From Pseudomonas chlororaphis subsp. aurantiaca (GTDB taxonomy: Bacteria > Pseudomonadota > Gammaproteobacteria > Pseudomonadales > Pseudomonadaceae): a DNA stretch of 64,000 nucleotides. The notes below the pieces were generated by a model. That model had not been told where the DNA came from. It made no database searches and saw only the letters and a list, made by a program, of their open reading frames with translations. Each line of letters starts with the position of its first letter. Position 1 is the first letter of the stretch. The stretch covers positions 5,766,001-5,830,000 of the forward strand of contig NZ_CP059162.1 of NCBI RefSeq assembly GCF_013466605.1, in the 5' to 3' direction. Of the stretch, positions 44,291 through 53,388 are shown in pieces. A program made the translations under genes and the position numbers.

Positions 44291-44505
44291 GGCAGCTCCC
44301 GAAAACTGGCGCGTGGACCGCGCGTTTTTTTCGAGAGATTAGCGGGTAAATGGGCCTTGGCTAAGCACAACATTCAACAGCATTGGCCGGGTTAAACCGC
44401 AGGCTGGCGGCGAAGGCTCTAGCCCGCGCGCGCCGGCGCCTGCAGGTATTTCCGGAGGTGAAAATTTTTCCCCTGTGGGAGCGCTCGCTTGCTCGCGAAA
44501 TAACC

Positions 44506-45828
44506 TCAGGAGCCCGCACAAACCCCAGGCACCGCACTCCCCGTCAGCCTCGGCATGCGCGCCCCGAAATACCCGGCGCTGATGACCCCGACCGCACCCA
44601 TCACCGCGCAATACATCACGCAGACCCACGGGCTCCAGGGCATCAGGCCGATCAGCAGCAAGGGCGTGGTGCTCGCCCACAGCGCGTAGGCGATGTTGTA
44701 GGTAAAGGAGATGCCGGACACCCGGATCCGCGCCGGAAACAGCCCGACCATCACCGACGGCACCGCGCCCACCACGCCGCAGCCGAGGCCGGCGATGGCG
44801 TAGGCCAGGCCGACCCAGTCGCCGCCGCTGATCAGGCAGCCGTAGAGCAGGCCGATACCCAGCGGCAGCAACAGGCTGTAGAGCATCACCGTGCGCCAGG
44901 CGCCGATGCGGTCGACGACCAGCCCGGCCAGCACGCAACCGATATTCAGGAACACGATGCCCAGGCTGCTCAGGGCGAAGGTGTGGCTGGCGCTCATGCC
45001 GAAGGTTTTCTGCATCATGGTCGGGGTGATGACCACGAACACCACCACCGCGGAGGTCAGCACGCAGGTGAGAATCGCCGCTGGCAACAGGGCCAGGCGA
45101 TGCTCGCGCAGCACGGTGCGCAGCGGCAGCTCGACGGCGCTGTCGCGCTGCTCCTGCATGGCCATGAACACCGGGGTTTCGCTGAGCCAGCGGCGCAGCC
45201 AGACGCCGATCACGCCGAACACTCCACCGAGCAGGAACGGATAACGCCAGGCGTGATCGAGGATTTCCGCCGGGGTGAAGAGTTGCGCCAGCAGGGTTGC
45301 GGTCAGCGCGCCGATCAGGTAGCCGAACGTCAGCCCGGCCTGCAGAACGCCCAGGGCATAACCGCGATGGCCGGCCGGCGCGTGCTCGGCGACGAACACC
45401 CAGGCGCTCGGCACTTCACCGCCTACCGCCGCGCCTTGCAGCACCCGCAGTGCCAGCAGCAACAGCGGCGCGAAATAACCGATCTGCGCGTAGGTCGGCA
45501 TGATGCCGATCAGCAGGCATGGCAGGGCCATCATCAGGATGCTCAGGCTGAACACCTTCTTGCGCCCCAGGCGGTCGGCGAAGTGCGCCATGAGAATGCC
45601 GCCCAGCGGCCGCGCCAGGTAGCCGGTGACAAAGATCCCGAAGCTCTGCAACAGGCGCAGCCACTCAGGCATTTCCGGCGGGAAGAACAGCTGGCTCAGG
45701 GTCAGGGCGAAAAATACGAAGATGATGAAATCGTAGATTTCCAGGGCGCCGCCCAGTGCCGCCAGGCCCAGGGTCTTGTAGTCGGACCGGGAAAACGGCG
45801 CCGGCCGCGCGTCAGGGATGAAGGACAT
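44506..45828 (-). CDS. MHS-family metabolite:H+ symporter
   Basis: A 440-residue major facilitator of the MHS group (ProP/ShiA/KgtP-like) in the inner membrane. TM1 reads GLAALGGALEIYDFIIFVFF, followed by RPLGGILMAHFADRLGRKKV (motif A with the RPLGG lead that marks the MHS group), GEVPSAWVFVAEHAPAGHRG and SSLGIVFLNIGCVLAGLVVD. A dicarboxylate, shikimate or similar acid may be the substrate. It is divergent from the PanB paralogue (45999), sharing a 170-base promoter region, which suggests a functional link. Confidence 0.88.
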   Translation of the reverse strand: MSFIPDARPAPFSRSDYKTLGLAALGGALEIYDFIIFVFFALTLSQLFFPPEMPEWLRLLQSFGIFVTGYLARPLGGILMAHFADRLGRKKVFSLSILMMALPCLLIGIMPTYAQIGYFAPLLLLALRVLQGAAVGGEVPSAWVFVAEHAPAGHRGYALGVLQAGLTFGYLIGALTATLLAQLFTPAEILDHAWRYPFLLGGVFGVIGVWLRRWLSETPVFMAMQEQRDSAVELPLRTVLREHRLALLPAAILTCVLTSAVVVFVVITPTMMQKTFGMSASHTFALSSLGIVFLNIGCVLAGLVVDRIGAWRTVMLYSLLLPLGIGLLYGCLISGGDWVGLAYAIAGLGCGVVGAVPSVMVGLFPARIRVSGISFTYNIAYALWASTTPLLLIGLMPWSPWVCVMYCAVMGAVGVISAGYFGARMPRLTGSAVPGVCAGS

Positions 45829-45998
45829 AAAGCCACTCGGTGTTGGGCAGAATTCAAGGCGCCCATGGTCTACGCAAACGCCGCGAGGGACAACCGCAAC
45901 ACCCTCCTGGGTCGGTTTTTAGGGTTTTCCTGTGCATTGAATCGGCGCCGCGGACGCCAATAATCGGCGACTTTCCCACCCGCAACAGGAAAGCCGCC

Positions 45999-46814
45999 AT
46001 GAGCATCCATACCCGCAGCAAACGCCTGACCGTGCCGCAACTGGTGGCCATGAAAGGCCAGCAGAAGATCGTCTCCCTGACCGCCTACACCAGCCACATG
46101 GCGCGGCTGATGGACCCGTTCGTCGATTTCGTGCTGATCGGTGACTCCACGGCCATGGTCGGCTACGGCCGCACCTCCACCCTGGACATGAGCCTGGAAG
46201 AGATCATCGGCCACACCCGCGCCGTGGTCGCCAGCACCCGGCAGGCCTGCGTGATCGCCGACATGCCGTTCGGCAGTTACCAGGAATCGCCGCAGCAGGC
46301 CTACCGCAACTGTGCCGAGGTGCTGGCGCGCACTGGCTGTGATGCGCTCAAGCTCGAAGGCGGGCGGGCCCTGGCGCCGACCGTGGAGTTCCTGGTGCAG
46401 CGCGGGATTCCGGTGATGGCCCATATCGGCCTGATGCCCCAGTACGTGAATGTCATGGGCGGCTTCAAGGCCCAGGGCCTGAACGATGCCACCGCCCAGG
46501 CCATCGAGGCCGACGCCCGCGCCCATCTCGAAGCCGGGGCGTTCAGCCTGCTGCTGGAAGGGGTGGCGGAAAACCTCGCACGACGCATCAGCGACTTCTC
46601 GGCGATGCCGACCATCGGCATCGGCGCCTCCCCCGCCTGCGATGGCCAGGTGCTGGTGACCGAGGACCTGCTGGGCCTGGGCGGGCCCCAGGTGCCGCGC
46701 TTCGTCAAACAGTACGCCGATGTCGGCGCGCTGATCAGCCAGGCCTGCGAGCAGTTCGCCGCCGAGGTGCGCGACGGCCGCTTCCCCGAGGCGCGGCACT
46801 GCTACGGCGTCTGA
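45999..46814 (+). CDS. panB: PanB paralogue, ketopantoate hydroxymethyltransferase family
   Basis: A 271-residue member of the PanB family, which adds a hydroxymethyl group from methylene-tetrahydrofolate to alpha-ketoisovalerate. The metal and substrate residues are all present: [71 protein letters not shown] and the catalytic Glu in [17 protein letters not shown] 45999 has caggaaag upstream. Pseudomonads have a canonical panB next to panC, so this is likely a second copy. Its 3' end overlaps that of the MocR gene by 13 bases. Confidence 0.8.
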   Translation: MSIHTRSKRLTVPQLVAMKGQQKIVSLTAYTSHMARLMDPFVDFVLIGDSTAMVGYGRTSTLDMSLEEIIGHTRAVVASTRQACVIADMPFGSYQESPQQAYRNCAEVLARTGCDALKLEGGRALAPTVEFLVQRGIPVMAHIGLMPQYVNVMGGFKAQGLNDATAQAIEADARAHLEAGAFSLLLEGVAENLARRISDFSAMPTIGIGASPACDGQVLVTEDLLGLGGPQVPRFVKQYADVGALISQACEQFAAEVRDGRFPEARHCYGV

Positions 46815-48184
46815 GCGATGGTCCGGGCCAGCCGTTGCACGGCGCCGGCGATGTCCTGGCGCCAGTCGAGGGTGAAGCTCAGGCGCAGGTGATGGCGCCA
46901 GAGGCCTTGCTGGCTGAACATCTGCCCCGGGGCGATGACGATGCCCTGGGCCAGCAGCTGTTCATAGACCAAGGCCATATCCACCGGGCGCGTGGCCTCG
47001 GCCCACAGGGTCGCGCCCCCGGCCGGGGTGACCACGCGCAACTGCTCGGCGGCGTGTTCGGCCAGCAGCGCCTGCATCTGGCCCATGCGTTCGCGCAACA
47101 GGCCACGCAACTGAACCAGATGCTGATCGACACGGCCGCTGCCCAGCAGCTTGGCCACGGCCTTCTGGCGGATCGGCGACAGGCGAAACGCGCGCTCGAG
47201 AAAATGCCGCTGCAAGCACGCGCCCTGGCCACGGCACAGCACATAGCTGAAGGGCGCCTCGGAACCTATCAGCTTGTCGAAGGTGGAAAACACCAGCAGC
47301 CGCTCGGGATCGGCGTAATCGCGATACCGCGCCGGCTCCGAGGTGAAGCAGAACTCGCCATAGCTGTCATTTTCCAACAGCCAGATGCCGCGCTCCCCCA
47401 GCCAGCGGCACAGCTGCTGCTTGTCCGCCGCGGGCATCAGGCTGCCGTGGGGCGTGTTCAAGGTCGAGGACAGCAGCGCCAGGCGCACCGGCTCGCGCTG
47501 CAGCACCTCATGCAGCCGCTGTCGATCGAAGCGCCCTTCGGCATCCAGCGGCAGCTCGATCACGCGGATCTTCGCCGCCTGCAATTGTCGCAGGATCGCC
47601 CAGGAACAGGGCGACTCCACCAGGGCGACGCTGCCGGTCAGCTCCAGGGCATCGAGCGACAGCGCCAGCACCGCGCGCAGGTCGGTGCCGAGAAACACCT
47701 GCTCGGCCTGCCAGTAATCCGTGGTCGAACGGGTGTAGCGCTCGGCCAGCGCCGTGCGCAGCTCCGCCTCGCCAAACGGCTGGTACAGCGGCGCCTGGGA
47801 GCGCGGGTACTGGCGCACCAGCTCGCGCTCGGTCATCAACAGGGGATTGTCCAGGGACAGCAACATCGCCGGGGCATCGCTGCACAGCGCCAGCATTCCG
47901 GGCTGGCGGGCGTAGGCATAGACCCTGTCCGGCAGGTGCGTATCCGACGCCAGCCCTGGCGCCGGCACGGGGCGGCTGAAGTAACCCTGCTTGGGCCGGG
48001 CGTAGATCCGCCCTTCGTCTTCGAGCAAAGCGTAGGCGTACTTGGTGGTGGAGACCGAGACCTTGAGGCGCCGGGCCAGGGCGCGCAATGACGGCAGGCG
48101 CTGCTCGGCCGCGCTGGCGCCGTCCAGCCATTCCACCAGGTAGCGGTAGACGGCCTGATAGGCGAAAGGCGTTTCGCGGCTCAC
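46802..48184 (-). CDS. MocR-family regulator (GntR HTH plus aminotransferase domain)
   Basis: A 460-residue protein with an N-terminal winged helix (residues about 8-75; [40 protein letters not shown]). A type I PLP aminotransferase-like domain follows ([16 protein letters not shown] region, [20 protein letters not shown], and the PLP Lys in [17 protein letters not shown]). MocR proteins control pathways linked to PLP or amino acids. GTG 48184 was chosen because the frame upstream is the neighbouring HhH gene region. It is convergent with panB and is a candidate controller of the transporter/PanB pair. Confidence 0.88.
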   Translation of the reverse strand: MSRETPFAYQAVYRYLVEWLDGASAAEQRLPSLRALARRLKVSVSTTKYAYALLEDEGRIYARPKQGYFSRPVPAPGLASDTHLPDRVYAYARQPGMLALCSDAPAMLLSLDNPLLMTERELVRQYPRSQAPLYQPFGEAELRTALAERYTRSTTDYWQAEQVFLGTDLRAVLALSLDALELTGSVALVESPCSWAILRQLQAAKIRVIELPLDAEGRFDRQRLHEVLQREPVRLALLSSTLNTPHGSLMPAADKQQLCRWLGERGIWLLENDSYGEFCFTSEPARYRDYADPERLLVFSTFDKLIGSEAPFSYVLCRGQGACLQRHFLERAFRLSPIRQKAVAKLLGSGRVDQHLVQLRGLLRERMGQMQALLAEHAAEQLRVVTPAGGATLWAEATRPVDMALVYEQLLAQGIVIAPGQMFSQQGLWRHHLRLSFTLDWRQDIAGAVQRLARTIAQTP

Positions 48185-48188
48185 CGCT

Positions 48189-48422
48189 TCAGGCGCCCTT
48201 GGCCAGGGCGATCGCCGCCTGGATCGCCGCGCGGGCCTGGGGGCTGTTTTTCCAGCAGTTGGAACCGACCAGGGCCGAGGCCTGAGTGACGATATCCAGG
48301 GCATCGGCCCGGGCCAGCTGGGCGAGGGAATCGATGCCCAGTTGTTCGAGACGGGCGACCACGGTTTCGCCGACACCCTTGACCTTGAGCAGCGCCTGGC
48401 GTTCTTCGAGCGGGAATGGCAT
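48189..48422 (-). CDS. Small helix-hairpin-helix protein (Cdd1/DUF4332-like)
   Basis: A 77-residue protein made of helix-hairpin-helix motifs: LLKVKGVGETVVARLEQLGI (residues about 11-30) and SLAQLARADALDIVTQASAL. This resembles the Pathogenicity-locus Cdd1 and DUF4332 families, whose function is unclear. The stop lies 4 bases before the MocR GTG, so the two are likely co-translated. The ATG 48422 has no strong ribosome-binding site. The extra frame upstream of this gene, antisense to the AtoE gene, is not coding. Confidence 0.8.
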   Translation of the reverse strand: MPFPLEERQALLKVKGVGETVVARLEQLGIDSLAQLARADALDIVTQASALVGSNCWKNSPQARAAIQAAIALAKGA

Positions 48423-48473
48423 GTACTTCAATCCTTTGCAGTGGGTACCAATTGCCGCATTCTTGCACAGTTT

Positions 48474-48500
48474 TCGGTCGCCCCAGCCTGGGGCGACCGA
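48474..48500. promoter_or_regulatory. 27-bp perfect palindrome before the AtoE-type transporter
   Basis: tcggtcgcccca-gcc-tggggcgaccga is a 12-bp perfect inverted repeat with a 3-base spacer. It lies 36 bases before the transporter start and 51 bases before the divergent HhH/MocR unit. No T-run follows on either strand, so it looks like an operator (perhaps for MocR, which usually binds direct or inverted half-sites) rather than a terminator. Confidence 0.5.
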
Positions 48501-48536
48501 CCTCCTGACAATCATAAAAAGACTTGAGGTATCGAC

Positions 48537-49955
48537 GTGTCCACAGACATTGAAGACAGCCGTTCCGCCCGTTTTGCCCTGCGCTGCTCGAACTGGGCCG
48601 AGCGCTGGTTCCCCGACTCCTGGGTGTTCGCCGCGCTGGCGGTCATCATCGTCGCCCTGGCCACCATGGCCATGGGCGCCAAGCCCACCGACACCGCCAT
48701 GGCCTTCGGCGACGGCTTCTGGAGCCTGATCCCCTTCACCATGCAGATGGCCTTCGTGGTCATCGGCGGTTATGTGGTCGCCAGCTCGCCGCCGGCGGTG
48801 AAGCTGATCGACAAGCTGGCGCGCATCCCGAAGAACGGCCGCTCCGCCGTGGCCTGGGTGGCGCTGATCTCCATGGTCGCCTCCTTGCTCAACTGGGGCC
48901 TGTCCCTGGTGTTCGGCGGCTTGCTGGTGCGGGCCCTGGCCCGGCGTACCGAGCTGCGCATGGACTACCGCGCCGCCGGCGCCGCGGCCTACCTGGGCCT
49001 GGGCGCGGTCTGGGCCCTGGGCCTGTCGTCGTCCGCCGCACAACTGCAGGCCAACCCCGGCAGCCTGCCGCCGTCGATCCTGTCGATCACCGGGGTGATT
49101 CCGTTCACCCAGACCATCTTTCTCTGGCAATCCGGCGTGCTGCTGCTGGCCTTGATCGTGGTCTCGCTGGTCATCACCTACGCCACCGCGCCGGGCCCGA
49201 ACTCGGCGCGCGACGCCAAGGCCTGCGGCATCGATCCGAACTTCAGCATGCCCAAGCCACAACCGCGCACCCGCCCCGGCGAGTGGCTGGAATACAGCCC
49301 GCTGCTGACCATTCTGCTGGCCTTGCTGGCGGCCGGCTGGCTCTATCACGAGTTCGCCACCAAGCCGGCGATCACCGCGATTTCCGGGCTCAACACCTAT
49401 AACTTCCTGTTCCTGATGCTCGGCGCGCTGCTGCACTGGCGCCCGCGCAGCTTCCTCGAAGCGGTGGCCCGCGCCGTGCCGACCACCACCGGGGTGCTGA
49501 TCCAGTTCCCGCTGTACGGCTCCATCGCGGCCTTGCTGACCGTGGTCAAGGGCGTCGACGGCCAGACCCTGGCCCACCACATCTCGACCTTCTTCGTGCA
49601 GATCGCCTCCCACGACACCTACGCGCTGCTGATGGGCATCTACTCGGCGGTGCTGGGCTTCTTCATTCCCTCGGGCGGCGGCAAGTGGATCATCGAGGCG
49701 CCCTATGTGATGCAGGTGGCCAATGACCTGCAATATCACCTGGGCTGGGCGGTGCAGATCTACAACGCCGCCGAGGCGCTGCCGAACCTGATCAACCCTT
49801 TCTACATGCTGCCGCTGCTGGGGGTGCTGGGGCTCAAGGCGCGGGACCTGATCGGTTTCTCCTTCGTCCAGTTGCTGGTGCATGCGCCGCTGGTGTTGGT
49901 GCTGCTGTGGGCGTTGGGCACCACCCTGAGCTATATGCCGCCCGTGGCGCCCTAA
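48537..49955 (+). CDS. atoE: AtoE-type short-chain fatty acid transporter
   Basis: A 472-residue inner-membrane transporter of the SCFA (AtoE) family. Visible features: RWFPDSWVFAALAVIIVALA in the first helix, SLLNWGLSLVFGGLLVRALA, QANPGSLPPSILSITGVIPF, IQFPLYGSIAALLTVVKGVD and FFIPSGGGKWIIEAPYVMQV with the conserved SGGGKW. About 12 segments are hydrophobic. In other pseudomonads it takes up acetoacetate-like short acids near ato genes; no such enzymes lie nearby. GTG 48537 has gaggt 6 bases upstream and a large palindrome in front. Confidence 0.85.
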   Translation: MSTDIEDSRSARFALRCSNWAERWFPDSWVFAALAVIIVALATMAMGAKPTDTAMAFGDGFWSLIPFTMQMAFVVIGGYVVASSPPAVKLIDKLARIPKNGRSAVAWVALISMVASLLNWGLSLVFGGLLVRALARRTELRMDYRAAGAAAYLGLGAVWALGLSSSAAQLQANPGSLPPSILSITGVIPFTQTIFLWQSGVLLLALIVVSLVITYATAPGPNSARDAKACGIDPNFSMPKPQPRTRPGEWLEYSPLLTILLALLAAGWLYHEFATKPAITAISGLNTYNFLFLMLGALLHWRPRSFLEAVARAVPTTTGVLIQFPLYGSIAALLTVVKGVDGQTLAHHISTFFVQIASHDTYALLMGIYSAVLGFFIPSGGGKWIIEAPYVMQVANDLQYHLGWAVQIYNAAEALPNLINPFYMLPLLGVLGLKARDLIGFSFVQLLVHAPLVLVLLWALGTTLSYMPPVAP

Positions 49956-49981
49956 TCTTTTGCGGGCGGCTCGCTCCCCGG

Positions 49982-50086
49982 CAGGAGCGAGCTGGCTCGC
50001 GCCAGGCCGCCAGGTCGCCAGGTCGCCAGGTCGCCAGGCCGAGGGTGCCCACCATGCCGTCATTGCGGGCAAACCTCGCTCCTACA
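49982..50086. repeat. Family B inverted repeat with a short tandem array inside
   Basis: caggagcgagctggctcgcg... to ...acctcgctcctacag are inverted arms about 105 bases apart. Between them, cgccaggt is repeated head to tail: five 8-base units at 50000-50039 (the first and last units end in c). This array is peculiar to this copy. Confidence 0.75.
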
Positions 50087-50237
50087 GAAGCAGTCCTACA
50101 CGCTTTCCAGCCTCCCCCTACCACCGTCTAAGCCCCGCCCCAGAGCCTTTTCTGTAGTCTTTCCGTCATATTCGGTTGCTACCGTGCAGCCGAAATACTT
50201 TGTTACGAATTGATCGAAAGGTAATCAGGGACCCGGC

Positions 50238-51938
50238 ATGAGCGACGAACACTCGAAAGACCCAGAACACCCCCAGGCCATGGAGCCCCCCACCGACACC
50301 AGCCGCCGGCGTTTTCTCGGCGGCGTGGCGGTGCTGGGTGTCGGCGCGACGCTCAGCGCCTGTGGCCACAACGACCCGGCGCCGGGCAAACCGGTGGAAC
50401 GCCCGCTGTCGCCCGCCGAGCTGGACCGGGCGCTGCGCGACAACGTGAAGAACGTGGTGGTGATCTATGCCGAGAACCGCAGCTTCAACAACCTGTTCGC
50501 CGACTTCCCGGTCCTGGAAAAGCCGCTCTCGGCCCTCAAGCCCGCCGACTATCAGCAGCGCGACCGTGACGGCAGCCTGTTGCAGGCCCTGCCGCCGGTC
50601 TGGGGTGGCGTCGCCCAGGTCGGGCCCCAGGCCCTGGATGGCGTGACCTACCCGGTCGGCACCCAGTACCAGGAACACCTGCCCAACGCGCCCTTCGCCC
50701 TCAAGGGCCCGGGTGGCGAAAACCTGCCCCTGGGCCTGGTCACCCGCGACCTGTGGCACGTGTTCTACCAGAACCAGATGCAGATCAACGGCGGCAAGAA
50801 CGATGGTTTCGTCGCCTGGGCCGACTCCGGCGGCCTGCCCATGGGTCATTACGCCCAGAGCCGCTATGAGCTGCGCCTGTGGGATGTGGCCCGGGAATTC
50901 GTGCTGTGCGACAACTTCTTCCAGGGCACCTTCGGCGGCTCGTTTCTCAACCACCAGTACCTGATCAGCGCCGCCGTGCCGTTTTATCCGGATGCGGCCA
51001 ATTCGGTGGCCAAGCCGCAGATCGCCACCCTGCAGAGCGACGATCCGCTCGACACCCGACTCAAGCCGCTGGAGCAATCCCCGGCCAGCGCCATGAGCGG
51101 TCCGCCACAATTCGGCCCGAGCCTGCTGACCCCGGATGGCTACGCGGTCAATACCATGGCCCCGCCATACTGGCCGACCTGGATCCGCGACCCGCAGCGC
51201 CCGGCCTATGCCAAGGCCGACCTGCCCAATGTGCTGGTGCCGCAGCGCCACGACACCATCGGCGACAAGCTCTCGCGCAAGGACATCGACTGGGCCTGGT
51301 ACGCCGGCGCCTGGCAGGTCACGCTGGACGCCTACAAGGATTCGGCGGGGATTCCAAAAATCCCCAACTTCCAATACCACCACCAGCCGTTCAACTACTT
51401 CGCGCAGTTCGGTCCCGAGCAGCCGAACGAACGCAACCACCACCTGCGCGATGCGGGCCTGGGCGATGAGTCGAGCAGCAACCGCTTCCTCGCCGATGCC
51501 GAGGCCGGCAAGTTGCCGCCGGTGGCGTTCTACAAGCCCCAGGGCAACCTCAACATGCACGCCGGTTATGCCGATGTGGCCGCGGGCGACCGGCATATCG
51601 TGCGCGTCCTGAAGGTGCTGCGCGAAAGCCCGCAGTGGCAGAACATGGTGGTGATCGTCACGGTCGATGAAAACGGCGGCTGGTGGGACCACGTCGCCCC
51701 GCCCAAGGGCGACCGCTGGGGGCCGGGGACGCGCATCCCGGCGCTGGTGGTGTCGCCGTTCGCCCGCAAGGGCACGGTGGACCATACGGTGTACGACACC
51801 GCATCGATCCTGCGGCTGATCACCCGGGTGTTCCAACTAGAACCACTCGACGGCCTCAAGCAACGGGACGCGGCGATGATCGCCCGGGGGCAGGCGCCCA
51901 TGGGCGACCTGAGCAATGCCCTGCACTTCCCGGCCTGA
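50238..51938 (+). CDS. Tat-exported acid phosphatase/phospholipase C family protein
   Basis: A 566-residue protein of the AcpA-type acid phosphatase/phospholipase C superfamily, which hydrolyse phosphomonoesters or phospholipids in the periplasm. A twin-arginine signal is at residues 22-45 (TSRRRFLGGVAVLGVGATLS). The catalytic region shows VVVIYAENRSFNNLFADFPV near residue 75, FGGSFLNHQYLISAAVP, GNLNMHAGYADVAAGDRHIV and VIVTVDENGGWWDHVAPPKG with metal-binding Asp/His. Ends HFPA. It precedes a secreted protein gene (52080) in the same direction, 141 bases apart. The substrate is not certain. Confidence 0.85.
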   Translation: MSDEHSKDPEHPQAMEPPTDTSRRRFLGGVAVLGVGATLSACGHNDPAPGKPVERPLSPAELDRALRDNVKNVVVIYAENRSFNNLFADFPVLEKPLSALKPADYQQRDRDGSLLQALPPVWGGVAQVGPQALDGVTYPVGTQYQEHLPNAPFALKGPGGENLPLGLVTRDLWHVFYQNQMQINGGKNDGFVAWADSGGLPMGHYAQSRYELRLWDVAREFVLCDNFFQGTFGGSFLNHQYLISAAVPFYPDAANSVAKPQIATLQSDDPLDTRLKPLEQSPASAMSGPPQFGPSLLTPDGYAVNTMAPPYWPTWIRDPQRPAYAKADLPNVLVPQRHDTIGDKLSRKDIDWAWYAGAWQVTLDAYKDSAGIPKIPNFQYHHQPFNYFAQFGPEQPNERNHHLRDAGLGDESSSNRFLADAEAGKLPPVAFYKPQGNLNMHAGYADVAAGDRHIVRVLKVLRESPQWQNMVVIVTVDENGGWWDHVAPPKGDRWGPGTRIPALVVSPFARKGTVDHTVYDTASILRLITRVFQLEPLDGLKQRDAAMIARGQAPMGDLSNALHFPA

Positions 51939-52079
51939 ACCGGCGGCGGCCGCCGCCCGGGCGGCCGTTTGCGGGTGCAGAAATGAAGATTTATTCCACC
52001 TTTTTCCTTGTCACCCGCTACTGTTTCAGAGTGGAACTTACCTCGCCCAGACGAGGCCAACGCCGACAAGGAGCCAAGC

Positions 52080-53279
52080 ATGAAACTCGCAGGATTGTCC
52101 CTTCCCCTCGCCGCCCTGACCCTGGGCGGCCTGACCCTAAGTAGCCTGACCCTGAGCACCGCAGCCCAGGCCAACGTCGATCTGAAGCTGGGCAACACCC
52201 AGCGCGTCACCCAACTCTTCGCCTACCCCAACAACTGCAACGTGATCTGCTTTCGCAACTGGACGCTGGAACAGACCGTCGAGCACTACCTGACCCAAAG
52301 CGTGAAGCGCGATGGCTACAGTACCGCCAAGGTCAGTGTGAAAACCGATAACAACGAGCTGTACGCCAACATCAGCGGTGTGCCGAAGGGTTATGGCAAG
52401 CCGCTGACCGCCCTGCTGGATGCCGGCGACCTGGCCTACAAGGGCGCCAGCAAACTCAACAGCGACGGCAAATGGACCTACAGCTGGTACCTGTTCCTGC
52501 CCCTGGGCATGGCCCTGGAAAACCGCAAGAGCGTCGAGCTGCTGCACTTCCCGCCGGACTATTCGCTGACTCAAGCCCAGGACTACCTGAAATCGGCCAC
52601 CACCGACCGCTGGGCCACCCTGCTCACCACCAATGGCATTCCCGCCGAGCAGACACCGGGCTACCAGACCATCATCGACATTGCGCCGATCGCCGCCCCA
52701 GCCAGCGCCGGCAAGGACCTGGAAGGCGTCTACGGCTACTTCCAGGACTACCAGACCACCATGGTCAAGCAGGTCAGCCAGAACGCCAGCGGCGGCGCCC
52801 TGCCGATGGTGGCCTTCGGCGCGCCGGTGCGTAACTGGATCAAGCAACAGTACGGCGCCACCGTGAGTGTGCTGGGCCTGGCGCAGATCAGCCCGAGCGC
52901 CGGCCTGAAGGTGCCGGTGCTGGGCTCCAACCACCCGAGTTACATCTGGTACGCGGCGGACCCGGAGAACTACGACGGCGACGAGACCAAGGCCGATGCG
53001 GCCGGTTTGAAGGTGATGGGGCAGGACCTGAGCGCCGCCTGCTGGCAGGCCGGGATGGGCAGCAAGCCGGGCAGCGACCCGGCGGCGCAGCTCAAGAGCT
53101 GCACGCAGAACTGGCAGGTGACCAACAAGGAGCAGACCTGTGTGCTGTTCTACACCTCGATCCGTGAGCTGACGCCCGAACAGGCCCAGGCCAAGTGCGC
53201 CACCCCGCCGGTGCAGACCCAGTTGAAGCAGCTGAAGGCGCCAGCGCCGTCGATGAGTAACGAGGCGCCGCATATCTGA
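52080..53279 (+). CDS. Uncharacterised secreted protein downstream of the acid phosphatase
   Basis: A 399-residue protein with a signal peptide (residues about 1-31, PLAALTLGGLTLSSLTLSTA then AQA). The mature part has Cys-containing NNCNVICFRNWTLEQTVEHY, KWTYSWYLFLPLGMALENRK, YGYFQDYQTTMVKQVSQNAS and VLGSNHPSYIWYAADPENYD, with more Cys late (CWQAGMG, SCTQNWQ, CVLFYTS). I do not know the family. The strong aaggag ribosome-binding site and position suggest it works with the phosphatase, perhaps as a periplasmic partner. Confidence 0.7.
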   Translation: MKLAGLSLPLAALTLGGLTLSSLTLSTAAQANVDLKLGNTQRVTQLFAYPNNCNVICFRNWTLEQTVEHYLTQSVKRDGYSTAKVSVKTDNNELYANISGVPKGYGKPLTALLDAGDLAYKGASKLNSDGKWTYSWYLFLPLGMALENRKSVELLHFPPDYSLTQAQDYLKSATTDRWATLLTTNGIPAEQTPGYQTIIDIAPIAAPASAGKDLEGVYGYFQDYQTTMVKQVSQNASGGALPMVAFGAPVRNWIKQQYGATVSVLGLAQISPSAGLKVPVLGSNHPSYIWYAADPENYDGDETKADAAGLKVMGQDLSAACWQAGMGSKPGSDPAAQLKSCTQNWQVTNKEQTCVLFYTSIRELTPEQAQAKCATPPVQTQLKQLKAPAPSMSNEAPHI

Positions 53280-53318
53280 CAGGCAGCGCCCGCGGCAATC
53301 GCTATCGATCCATCACGG

Positions 53319-53367
53319 ACAAGCCCGCGTCTACAGGAAGGTACATCTCCTGTAGACGCGGGCTTGT
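53319..53367. terminator. Long perfect inverted repeat between convergent genes
   Basis: acaagcccgcgtctacagga - 9-base loop (aggtacatc) - tcctgtagacgcgggcttgt is a perfect 20-bp stem. It lies between the secreted protein gene and the convergent carbonic anhydrase gene, and could end transcription from both sides although the T-run is weak. It also resembles the arms of the family B repeats. Confidence 0.55.
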
Positions 53368-53388
53368 TCACGCTCGGTGTTCAGGGCT

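Noticed and set aside
50000..50039. Short tandem array as a CRISPR
   Set aside because: Units are 8 bases with no spacers and no cas genes nearby; it is a simple tandem repeat.
48423..50072. Extension of the small HhH gene to a 627-codon minus-strand frame
   Set aside because: Most of it lies opposite the AtoE-type transporter and reads as low-complexity Gln/Gly/His-rich shadow.
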